DNA of 41,628 bases from MGBC114079 sp964531385 (GTDB taxonomy: Bacteria; Bacillota; Clostridia; Lachnospirales; CAG-274), in NCBI GenBank assembly GCA_964531385.1, contig CAZHGC010000020.1, positions 1 to 41,628 of the forward strand, given 5' to 3'. Each line of letters begins with the position of its first letter. The stretch's first letter is position 1. Positions 8,248 to 15,808 of this stretch are shown here, one piece after another. The position numbers were made by a program, and so were the translations under genes. The notes under the pieces were generated by a model, which did no database searches, had not been told where the DNA came from, and was given only the letters and a program-made list of their open reading frames with translations.

Positions 8248-8279
8248 TAGTCCTCCGCCTTTTTGGCGGGGGAGGATAC
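8248..8279 (+). terminator. Probable terminator after accB
   Basis: A GC-rich imperfect hairpin just after accB: TCCTCCGCC (8250-8258), a T5 loop, then GGCGG plus AGGA with a small G-rich bulge (8264-8275). The following bases are T-rich but lack a clean T-run. It stands out sharply from the AT-rich surroundings and probably attenuates or ends transcription here. Confidence 0.5.
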
Positions 8280-8697
8280 TTATTGTTTTAAAATATGTTT
8301 AGATGCACTGCTTAAAATCAGATAATCGATAAAAATTTTTATTTGCCGTTTGTAATTTTTATGATAGCAGGTTGAAGAATTTTTCTGATTTTTTGCTTGG
8401 TAAATCGGCGAAATTCTTCAATTTACTAAGTAGATATTGCATAATTTTGAAATGAAAATAATTTTGAACGGGGTTATTTTTATGGGGTTTTGTGCGATGT
8501 TTCATTAAGAGATTATAAAAAATGCTTTATTTTGGTTGATTTTGGGAAAGATTTAGATTATAATATTATTTTGGGTCAGTAAGTGAATTTTTATTTGCTT
8601 TTTGACTTTATTGAATGTATTATATTTTTTTATAGATTTTGCAAGTTTATGTTGTTTGAAAATTTATCAAAGTATTTACGAAAGGAAATTTATTATT
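8280..8697 (+). other. accB-fabZ intergenic region with a long stem-loop
   Basis: There is no credible gene in this gap; the upstream extension of the fabZ frame to 8602 has no ribosome binding site. It holds an interrupted stem-loop at 8372-8421: a perfect 11-bp outer stem TTGAAGAATTT / AAATTCTTCAA, a 3x3 internal loop, and an inner TGATTT / AAATCG stem with one G-T pair. No T-run follows it. A promoter for fabZ lies further on at 8536-8564. In related fab clusters these genes are close together, so the gap is notable. Confidence 0.55.
8536..8564 (+). promoter_or_regulatory. Probable promoter for fabZ-accCDA
   Basis: -35 TTGATT (8536-8541), 17-base spacer, perfect -10 TATAAT (8559-8564). 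Transcription from about 8571 would leave a leader of about 125 bases before fabZ. No FabT box is present. Confidence 0.55.
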
Positions 8698-9120
8698 ATG
8701 ATGGATATTAATGAGATTATGTCTATAATCCCACACAGACCGCCTTTTTTGCTTATTGACAGAGTTGTTGAAATGGAAGTTGGAAAGAATATTACAGCTT
8801 TAAAAAATGTTTCTATGAATGAACCGTTTTTTGTTGGGCATTTTCCTCAAGAACCTGTTATGCCGGGAGTTTTGATTGTTGAGGCTATGGCTCAGGCGGG
8901 TGCTGTTACTCTTCTCTCTCTTGAACAATTTAAGGGGAAAACGGCTTATTTTGGGGCTATAAATAATGCTAAATTTAGAGACAAAGTTGTTCCGGGAGAT
9001 ACTTTGAGAATTGAAGTTGAAATTACAAAAGTTCGCAAGGTTGCGGGAATTGGAATGGGTATTGCTTATGTTGGTGACAAAAAGGTTGCCGAGGGTGAGC
9101 TTACTTTTATGATTGGATAA
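8698..9120 (+). CDS. fabZ: 3-hydroxyacyl-ACP dehydratase
   Basis: Removes water from beta-hydroxyacyl-ACP. It has 140 residues with the hot-dog fold motifs IIPHRPPFLLIDR, the catalytic His in GHFPQEPVMPGVL and the catalytic Glu in VEAMAQAGA. The start is placed at 8698 because AAAGGA (8681-8686) precedes it; a second ATG follows at 8701. Longer forms reaching to 8602 would add a hydrophobic extension with no family support. It is followed after 21 bases by accC. Confidence 0.94.
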   Translation: MMDINEIMSIIPHRPPFLLIDRVVEMEVGKNITALKNVSMNEPFFVGHFPQEPVMPGVLIVEAMAQAGAVTLLSLEQFKGKTAYFGAINNAKFRDKVVPGDTLRIEVEITKVRKVAGIGMGIAYVGDKKVAEGELTFMIG

Positions 9121-9141
9121 TTATGATTGGAGTGATTTCCT

Positions 9142-10503
9142 ATGTTTAACAAAATTTTGATTGCCAACAGAGGAGAAATTGCTGTTAGAATAATTCGTGC
9201 TTGCAGAGAAATGGGAATTTCAACTGTTGCGGTTTTTTCGGAAGCCGACAGAGATGCTTTGCATACTCAGCTTGCTGACGAGGCGGTTTGTATTGGACCG
9301 GCAAAAAGTTCCGGAAGTTATCTTAATATGATGAATATTATAAGTGCTGCTTGTTTGACAAACGCACAGGCTATTCACCCCGGTTTTGGTTTTTTGGCCG
9401 AAAACAGTGTTTTTGCATCTATGTGTGATGAATGTAATATAAAATTTATTGGACCGGACGCAAAAACTATTGACCTTATGGGAAACAAATCGAACGCAAG
9501 AAAGCTTATGATTGAGGCGGGAGTTCCTGTTACACCGGGAAGCGACGGAATTATTGAAAATGTTGAGCGTGCAAAAGAGCTTGCTGATGAATTTGGTTAT
9601 CCTGTTATGATTAAAGCTTCTGCCGGAGGTGGGGGCAAGGGCATTAGAATTGTTAGAAAGCCCGAAGAACTTGAAGAAAGTTTTAACACCGCAAAAAACG
9701 AGGCAAGAGTTAATTTTGGTGATGACAGCGTTTATATGGAAAAGCTTATTGAACACGCAAGGCACATTGAAGTTCAAATTCTTGCTGATGAATATGGAAA
9801 TGTTGTTCATTTGGGCGAAAGAGATTGTTCTCTTCAAAGAAGAAACCAGAAAGTTCTTGAAGAGTCGCCTTCGGTTGCCATTGATGATGAAACAAGAAAA
9901 GGTCTTGGCGAAGCGGCTGTTCGTGCGGCAAAAGCGGCAAATTATAAAAATGCGGGAACGATTGAATTCCTTTATTCGAAAGACAAAAAATATTATTTTA
10001 TGGAAATGAACACACGTATTCAAGTTGAACACCCTATTACGGAAATGGTTACAGACGTTGACCTTATTAAAGAACAGCTTAAAATTGCGGCAGGAGAGCA
10101 ATTGTCTTTTTCACAAAATGATATTGAAATAAACGGGCATTCCATTGAATGCAGAATTAACGCAGAAGACCCGGACAACGGTTTTGCTCCGTCTCCGGGG
10201 AAAATCAGTTATTTGCTTTTGCCGGGCGGAGGAAACGGGCTTAGAATTGACAGTGCAGTTTATGCGGGATATACTATTCCACCGTATTACGATTCTATGA
10301 TTGCAAAAGTTATTACAAAAGGAAAAACTCGAAACGAAGCTATTGAAAAAATGAAAAGAGCTTTGGGCGAATTTGTTATTGAAGGAATTAAAACCAATAT
10401 TGACTTTCATCTTGATTTGCTTGATAATGAAATGTATAGAAAAGGCGAATTTGATACATCATTTATTGGCGAACTTCTTGAAAAAAAGAAAGATGAAGAA
10501 TAA
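9142..10503 (+). CDS. accC: Acetyl-CoA carboxylase, biotin carboxylase subunit
   Basis: ATP-dependent carboxylation of the biotin on AccB. It has 453 residues with the ATP-grasp features in order: N-terminal KILIANRGEIAVRI, the glycine-rich loop KASAGGGGKGIR, the RDCSLQRRNQK segment, and the catalytic MNTRIQVEHPITE. The start follows GGAGTGA with suitable spacing. Length and motifs are fully typical. Confidence 0.96.
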   Translation: MFNKILIANRGEIAVRIIRACREMGISTVAVFSEADRDALHTQLADEAVCIGPAKSSGSYLNMMNIISAACLTNAQAIHPGFGFLAENSVFASMCDECNIKFIGPDAKTIDLMGNKSNARKLMIEAGVPVTPGSDGIIENVERAKELADEFGYPVMIKASAGGGGKGIRIVRKPEELEESFNTAKNEARVNFGDDSVYMEKLIEHARHIEVQILADEYGNVVHLGERDCSLQRRNQKVLEESPSVAIDDETRKGLGEAAVRAAKAANYKNAGTIEFLYSKDKKYYFMEMNTRIQVEHPITEMVTDVDLIKEQLKIAAGEQLSFSQNDIEINGHSIECRINAEDPDNGFAPSPGKISYLLLPGGGNGLRIDSAVYAGYTIPPYYDSMIAKVITKGKTRNEAIEKMKRALGEFVIEGIKTNIDFHLDLLDNEMYRKGEFDTSFIGELLEKKKDEE

Positions 10504-10540
10504 TTATTTAGTTGATTAAACTTTGTTGGGGGCTGGTTCG

Positions 10541-11425
10541 GTGAATTTATTTAAAAAGAAAAAATATGTTGCTGTTAATGTTGAAACGGCAGAAAACGGA
10601 AATAAAAACGCTTTTGCAAATACAAATCAGCCGTCTATTCCTGACGGAATGTGGGTTAAATGTCCAAATTGCGGAAAAACAATTTATAAAAAAGAAATTA
10701 ATGAGTTTAGAATTTGTCCGGAATGTGGCGGATATTTTCGTTTGAAAGCTAAATGCAGAGTTAATTTTATTGCTGATGACGAAACTTTTGTTGAATTTAA
10801 TTCGGCTATGATTGCTAAAAATCCTCTTAATTATCCCGATTATGAAGAAAAAATTAAAAAAATGTGCTTGAAAACGGGAATTAATGATGCGGTTGTTACG
10901 GGTAAATGTAAAATTGGCGGATTTGAGTCGGTTTTATGTGTTATGGATTCGGGCTTTATTATGGGAAGTATGGGCTCGGTTGTTGGAGAAAAAATTACTC
11001 GTGCTTTTGAATATGCAACGGAAAATGATTTGCCAATTATTATTTTTACGGCTTCGGGCGGTGCAAGAATGCAGGAGGGAATTATATCTCTTATGCAAAT
11101 GGCAAAAGTTAGTGCTGCGGCGGCAAAGCATTCGGAAAAAGGTCTTTTATATGTTACGGTTATTACAGACCCGACAACAGGCGGAGTTACGGCAAGTTTT
11201 GCTATGCTTGGGGACATTATTTTATCTGAGCCGAAAGCTTTAATTGGTTTTGCCGGACGAAGAGTTATTGAACAAACCATTAAACAAAAGTTGCCGGACG
11301 AATTTCAAACCGCTGAATTTTTGCTTGAACATGGTTTTGTTGATAAGATTGTTGAAAGAGAAAATATGAAAGACGTTCTTACACAAATTTTGAGGCTTCA
11401 TTGCGAGAAAGGTTGTGAATGTTAA
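10541..11425 (+). CDS. accD: Acetyl-CoA carboxylase, carboxyltransferase beta subunit
   Basis: Transfers carboxyl from biotin to acetyl-CoA together with AccA. It has 294 residues. An N-terminal four-cysteine zinc ribbon is visible (Cys41, Cys44, Cys59, Cys62), followed by the crotonase-like domain with GGARMQEGI. The start is taken as the GTG at 10541 (giving MNLFKKKKY) behind GGGGG. A TTG at 10523 in the same frame would lie upstream of that G-run and is less likely. The 3' end overlaps accA. Confidence 0.93.
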   Translation: MNLFKKKKYVAVNVETAENGNKNAFANTNQPSIPDGMWVKCPNCGKTIYKKEINEFRICPECGGYFRLKAKCRVNFIADDETFVEFNSAMIAKNPLNYPDYEEKIKKMCLKTGINDAVVTGKCKIGGFESVLCVMDSGFIMGSMGSVVGEKITRAFEYATENDLPIIIFTASGGARMQEGIISLMQMAKVSAAAAKHSEKGLLYVTVITDPTTGGVTASFAMLGDIILSEPKALIGFAGRRVIEQTIKQKLPDEFQTAEFLLEHGFVDKIVERENMKDVLTQILRLHCEKGCEC

Positions 11426-12219
11426 TGAGTGCTTTTGATATTGTTAAAATTGCAAGAAAAACATCAAGGCCTTCCGCTCTTGAATATATTGAATATATTT
11501 TTGACGATTTTATTGAACTTCACGGCGACAGGATTTTTCACGATGATAAAGCGATTGTTGGCGGAATTGCTTCTTTGAACGGAACTGCTTGCACTGTTAT
11601 TGGTATTCAAAAGGGGCATACTATTGAGGAAAACATTGAAAGAAATTTTGGCTCGGTTCACCCAGAGGGATACAGAAAAGCTTTAAGGCTTATGAAGCAA
11701 GCTGAAAAATTTAACAGACCGATTGTAACTTTTATAAATACGGCGGGTGCTTTTTGCGGAATTGGTGCAGAAGAAAGAGGGCAAGGCGAAGCTATTGCCA
11801 AAAATTTGTTTGAAATGAGTTTGCTTAAAGTTCCTTCGATTTCAATTATTATTGGAGAGGGAGGAAGCGGCGGGGCTTTGGCTTTGGCTGTTACCGACAA
11901 AGTTTGGATTTTGCAAAATTCGATATATTCAATTTTGTCACCGGAGGGATTTGCAAGCATTTTATGGAAAGATTCTTCAAAAAACAAAGAAGCGGCAGAA
12001 ATTATGAAAATTACGGCAAACGATTTGTTTGAACTTGGTGTTGTTGATGATGTTATAAACGAAGTTGAGGGCGGAGCACAGAATGATTTTGAATTTACTT
12101 CGAACATTATTAAAGAAAAACTTATAAAAGAAATTTCAAATCTTCGCAAAAAAGATCTTGAAACTCTTTTAAACGAGAGATATAACAGATTTAGAAAGTT
12201 TGGAGAGTTTTCGGAATAG
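11419..12219 (+). CDS. accA: Acetyl-CoA carboxylase, carboxyltransferase alpha subunit
   Basis: Partner of AccD in the carboxyltransferase. It has 266 residues with the typical RPSALEYIEYIFDDFIELHGDR opening and GEGGSGGALAL oxyanion region. ATG 11419 lies 6 bases after AAAGG inside the end of accD. ATG 11425, two codons later, is an alternative and would give the common MSAF- opening. It overlaps accD by 7 bases, so AccA and AccD are probably made in equal amounts. It is the last gene of the fatty acid locus. Confidence 0.95.
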   Translation: MLMSAFDIVKIARKTSRPSALEYIEYIFDDFIELHGDRIFHDDKAIVGGIASLNGTACTVIGIQKGHTIEENIERNFGSVHPEGYRKALRLMKQAEKFNRPIVTFINTAGAFCGIGAEERGQGEAIAKNLFEMSLLKVPSISIIIGEGGSGGALALAVTDKVWILQNSIYSILSPEGFASILWKDSSKNKEAAEIMKITANDLFELGVVDDVINEVEGGAQNDFEFTSNIIKEKLIKEISNLRKKDLETLLNERYNRFRKFGEFSE

Positions 12220-12306
12220 TTTTGGCTGTTTGTTAAGACTATTGTTGTAAGCTGTTGATTTTGATAAATATAAAATTGATTAATTTAAAAAGGGTGATTT
12301 ATTATT

Positions 12307-13776
12307 ATGTCTATTCAATTTAAAAGCACGAGAGGGGATAAAAATTTAATAACGGCGAGTCAAGCCATTGTTAAAGGTATATCTGATGACGGGGGATTGT
12401 ATGTTCCTTGCTCAATTCCTAAAATTGATTTTGAACTTGAAAAAATTCTTGAAATGAGCTATAAAGAACTTGCGTATGAAGTTCTTAAACTTATTATTTC
12501 TGACTTTACAGAAGAAGAACTTAAATATTGTATTGAAAATGCCTATGATGAAAAATTTGATACAGAACTTATTGCACCTTTGAAAGATGCGGCAGGCGAA
12601 CATTTTCTTGAACTTTTCCACGGGAGAACTCTTGCTTTTAAAGATATGGCACTTTCAATTCTTCCATATCTTTTGAAAACATCTGCAAAGAAAAACGGTG
12701 TTGATGAAGAAATTGTTATTCTTACGGCTACAAGCGGAGATACCGGAAAGGCTGCTCTTGAGGGGTTTGCTGATGTTGAGGGAACAAAAATAATTGTATT
12801 TTTCCCTGAAGAAGGTGTTTCTCCTGTTCAGAAAATGCAGATGGTTACTCAGAAAGGCAAAAACACTTGTGTTGTTGGAATAAAGGGAAATTTTGACGAT
12901 GCTCAAACTGCTGTTAAACGTATTTTTACAGACAAGGAGCTTGGTGCGGAGCTTAAAGAAAAAGGTTATGTTTTTTCTTCGGCAAATTCTATTAATATTG
13001 GTCGTCTTGCACCTCAAATTGTTTATTATTTCTTTGCTTATGCACAGATGGTTAAAAATGGTTCGATTAAATTTGGCGAAAAAATTAATTTTACTGTTCC
13101 GACAGGAAATTTTGGTGATATTTTAGCCGGATATTATGCAAAAGAAATGGGATTGCCTGTTGACAAGCTTATTTGTGCTTCAAATGATAACAAAGTTCTT
13201 TATGATTTCTTTAAAACAGGTACATATGACACAAACAGAGAGTTTTTTGTTACTGCTTCTCCGTCTATGGATATTTTGATTTCAAGCAATCTTGAGAGAC
13301 TTTTGTATCATATTTCGGGAAGTTGCGAAACAACAAAAGCACTTATGGAAAGTCTTGGAAGTAATAAGAAATATGACTTTAAGGTTGGTTCGGAATATGT
13401 TATTGGAGAATTTGCAACACAGCAGGAAACTTTTGACGGAATAAAAGAAGTTTATGATAAATCCGGATATGTTATGGATACTCATACGGCAGTTGCTTAT
13501 GCCTCATTTAAAAAATATGAAAAAGAAACTAATGACAAAACAAAGAATGTTGTTGTTTCGACAGCGAGCCCTTATAAGTTTGCGAAAGATGTTTGTTCAG
13601 CTATAGATTCGAAATATAGCGATTTGGATCCTTTTAAAGCTCTTGATGTTCTTTCGGAACTTTGGAAAGAAGATATTCCTGAGCCTATTAAAGGAATTGA
13701 CAAAAGGGAAGTTCTTCACAAAACTGTTCTTGAAAAAACAGAAATTAAAAATTTTGTTAGAGAATATTTAAAATAA
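12307..13776 (+). CDS. thrC: Threonine synthase
   Basis: Converts O-phosphohomoserine to threonine with PLP. It has 489 residues, the long form found in many Clostridia and Gram-negatives. The PLP lysine is Lys112 in GRTLAFKDMAL, followed by the phosphate-binding TATSGDTGKAAL and the C-terminal PTGNFGDILAGYYA segment. The start follows AAAGGGTGATT. It lies 87 bases after accA; a weak TTGTAA-18-TATAAA (12245-12274) could serve as its own promoter. No thrB or hom is nearby, so the pathway is dispersed. Confidence 0.94.
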   Translation: MSIQFKSTRGDKNLITASQAIVKGISDDGGLYVPCSIPKIDFELEKILEMSYKELAYEVLKLIISDFTEEELKYCIENAYDEKFDTELIAPLKDAAGEHFLELFHGRTLAFKDMALSILPYLLKTSAKKNGVDEEIVILTATSGDTGKAALEGFADVEGTKIIVFFPEEGVSPVQKMQMVTQKGKNTCVVGIKGNFDDAQTAVKRIFTDKELGAELKEKGYVFSSANSINIGRLAPQIVYYFFAYAQMVKNGSIKFGEKINFTVPTGNFGDILAGYYAKEMGLPVDKLICASNDNKVLYDFFKTGTYDTNREFFVTASPSMDILISSNLERLLYHISGSCETTKALMESLGSNKKYDFKVGSEYVIGEFATQQETFDGIKEVYDKSGYVMDTHTAVAYASFKKYEKETNDKTKNVVVSTASPYKFAKDVCSAIDSKYSDLDPFKALDVLSELWKEDIPEPIKGIDKREVLHKTVLEKTEIKNFVREYLK

Positions 13777-13798
13777 TTTTAGAGTTAGACTTATTTGC

Positions 13799-13823
13799 AG
13801 GCTGCCGATTTTATCGACAGCCT
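13799..13823 (+). terminator. Probable terminator after thrC
   Basis: A hairpin 23 bases past the thrC stop: AGGCTG, one mismatch, CGAT, a TTT loop, ATCG, then CAGCCT. The downstream tract is GTTAAAAAATTTG, not a clean T-run, so termination may be inefficient. Confidence 0.5.
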
Positions 13824-13962
13824 GTTAAAAAATTTGAATGTTTTTAGATATTAAAGGGTTTGATTTTACGCAATGCTTGTATGATTTGCAAAATCGGTTT
13901 TTGAAATTGAACCGTTAATTGTGGTTGTGTGGGTTGTTTTAACCGAAGTTACAACATTTTTG

Positions 13963-13988
13963 GCTGTTGTGTTTTGCAACAGCTTTTT
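13963..13988 (+). terminator. Orphan terminator-like hairpin
   Basis: GCTGTTGT (13963-13970) pairs with GCAACAGC (13976-13983) across a five-base loop and is followed at once by TTTTT. This has full intrinsic-terminator geometry on the plus strand, yet the nearest upstream gene (thrC) already has a hairpin 140 bases earlier. Confidence 0.55.
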
Positions 13989-14108
13989 CAAAATTTTGGC
14001 GATGAAAATATTTCTGTGAAAAAAGGCTTGAGATTATATTTGGAAATAGAAATTGTAAAATTATAATTAAATTTTAATCGCTTTTATCTTCATATATTGT
14101 TATACTTG

Positions 14109-14117
14109 TGTTATAAT
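14109..14117 (+). promoter_or_regulatory. Extended -10 element upstream of the lipoprotein gene
   Basis: TGTTATAAT gives an extended -10 (TG, one base, perfect TATAAT). No convincing -35 hexamer is present at 16-18 bases. Transcription would start about 165 bases before the AUA start codon of the lipoprotein gene. Confidence 0.4.
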
Positions 14118-14290
14118 TAAATTATAAATTTCAAATTGGCAATTTTTTAATTGGAATTTAACCGACGAAGTGAATTTTGTTTTAATTAAAATTTTTTTTG
14201 ATTGCAACTTAAACTTATTTACTTTTAACGGTTTGCAAGTGTTTTGATTTGGGCGACATTTGTTTTTGCCGTTTAACAGAGGTGATTTTT

Positions 14291-15787
14291 ATAAAAAAAT
14301 TTTGTTTGATGTTGTGCTTGATTTGTTTATTTGTTGGCTGTGGAGACGATAATTCAAATATTGATACAGATGTTTTGGAGAATGACGAAAATAATTATGA
14401 AAGCTACAATAATTTGAATGAAAATTCTATGCTTAACAATTATAATGTTTCAATTAATGTTGAGCCTGACGGAAATATGATTAAAGGAATTGAAAAAGTT
14501 AAATTTAAAAATTATACAAACAAGGATATTAATTCGGTTTATTTTAATTTATATTTGAACAGTCTTAGCGAGGAATGTGAAAACGAAACTTTTTTATTTT
14601 ATCCTGAATATTTGGATAAAGTTTATAAATATGGGAAAAATTATGGTAAAGTTGAAATTTTGAAAGTTATTTCTGAAGACGATGACCTTGAATTTAATGT
14701 TGACAAGACATCGCTTTGCGTTAAACTTAAAGAACCTTTGAAATCCGGTGGGGAGCTTGGTTTGGCAATTAATTTTGAGGCAAAAATTCCTAATATTTGC
14801 TATCGAATTGGCGGAAATGAAAAAGCTTGCTGGGCGGGAAGTTTTTTGCCTGTTTTGGACGCTGTTGGAAATGAATTTTCAAAAGACCGTTCTAAACTTG
14901 TTAGAGGCTTGTCCTTTTATGACGGATTTTCCAATTATTCTGTTGATGTTTCAATTCCAAAGGAATATAACGTTATTGGTTGTGGTTGTTCTAATGTTTT
15001 GGAGGAAGGCGAATTTAAACATTTTAGTTTTAACGGCAATGTTGTTAGGGATTTTGCTTTTGTTTTTGGAAAGGAATATCAAAGCAAGTCGGTTGTTTCA
15101 GAAAATGGCGTTGAAATTAATTTCTATTATTATTCTCAAAATGTTGATTATAACGAAGTTGTTGAAAAAGCTAAGGATTGTGTTGAGTTTTTGACTCAAA
15201 ATATAGGTTCATATCCTTATGATGAAATTAATTTTGTTGAAACTGAGCTTTATTCAGATATTTGTACAAATTATCCTCAAGCTGTTTTTGTTGATTCGGA
15301 ATATATAAAAAGCAACAAATTTGAAGATGATTTTTGCTATTATATTTCTCAACAATGGATTTATAATTTGTTTGGTGCGGACAAAATTAACGAAGCTTGG
15401 CTTTGCGAAGGTCTTGCATCATACTTTAATGATTCTATGAATTATTCGGAAAGCGAGCTTGAATATGTTATTGAAAAAAAGGCACAGGAATTTAACCAAA
15501 AAATAAATTCGTTTGAAATTAAAAAAATGGATATGCCTATGGAGAATTTTAAAAACGAGGAAAATTATCATTATCTTGAAAATGTTAAGAGCGAAATTAT
15601 GTTTTTTGCACTTGCAAAACAAATGGAAATCGATAATTTTTCGGATTTTATAAAAAATATGTATTTGACTTATCTTTTTCAAGGGCTTGATAAAGAAAAA
15701 TTGATTAAATCGGCGGAGGTTGTTTTTGAAAATTCGGAGGAGTTTTTTGAAAAATGGCTTGAAAGCGAAGTTTTGCCGGAGTTTTAA
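14291..15787 (+). CDS. Lipoprotein, M1-peptidase-like with lost zinc site
   Basis: A 498-residue predicted lipoprotein: KK, a Cys/Leu-rich hydrophobic stretch, then the lipobox LFVGC with Cys17. The body resembles M1 (gluzincin) aminopeptidases, with a beta-rich N-terminal part and the signature NEAWLCEGLASYF. Where active enzymes have HEXXH, this protein has Tyr350-Tyr-Ile-Ser-Gln354, while the third zinc ligand Glu373 is kept at the exact 18-residue spacing. It is therefore predicted to be a non-catalytic surface protein. The start is odd: AGAGGTGAT (14278-14286) points to the AUA codon at 14291, which gives a normal signal peptide. The upstream TTG (14249) and downstream ATG (14309) fit worse. 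It is followed after 21 bases by the flavodoxin-like gene. Confidence 0.75.
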   Translation: MKKFCLMLCLICLFVGCGDDNSNIDTDVLENDENNYESYNNLNENSMLNNYNVSINVEPDGNMIKGIEKVKFKNYTNKDINSVYFNLYLNSLSEECENETFLFYPEYLDKVYKYGKNYGKVEILKVISEDDDLEFNVDKTSLCVKLKEPLKSGGELGLAINFEAKIPNICYRIGGNEKACWAGSFLPVLDAVGNEFSKDRSKLVRGLSFYDGFSNYSVDVSIPKEYNVIGCGCSNVLEEGEFKHFSFNGNVVRDFAFVFGKEYQSKSVVSENGVEINFYYYSQNVDYNEVVEKAKDCVEFLTQNIGSYPYDEINFVETELYSDICTNYPQAVFVDSEYIKSNKFEDDFCYYISQQWIYNLFGADKINEAWLCEGLASYFNDSMNYSESELEYVIEKKAQEFNQKINSFEIKKMDMPMENFKNEENYHYLENVKSEIMFFALAKQMEIDNFSDFIKNMYLTYLFQGLDKEKLIKSAEVVFENSEEFFEKWLESEVLPEF

Positions 15788-15808
15788 AATTTATCGGAGG
15801 GAATTTTT

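Larger units (their letters stand above)
13777..14290 (+). other. thrC-lipoprotein intergenic region, structured
   Basis: This 514-base gap contains no credible coding frame. It holds a hairpin just after thrC, a second intrinsic-terminator-like hairpin at 13963-13988 with no gene before it, several short complementary segments between (CGGTT/AACCG, GTTGT/ACAAC) and an extended -10 element near 14109-14117. A small non-coding transcript ending at 13988 is possible, but no clear start for it is visible. Confidence 0.45.

Noticed and set aside
8602..8697. An upstream extension of fabZ by 32 residues.
   Set aside because: There is no ribosome binding site before it, the residues are unrelated to FabZ, and AAAGGA sits right before the internal ATG at 8698.
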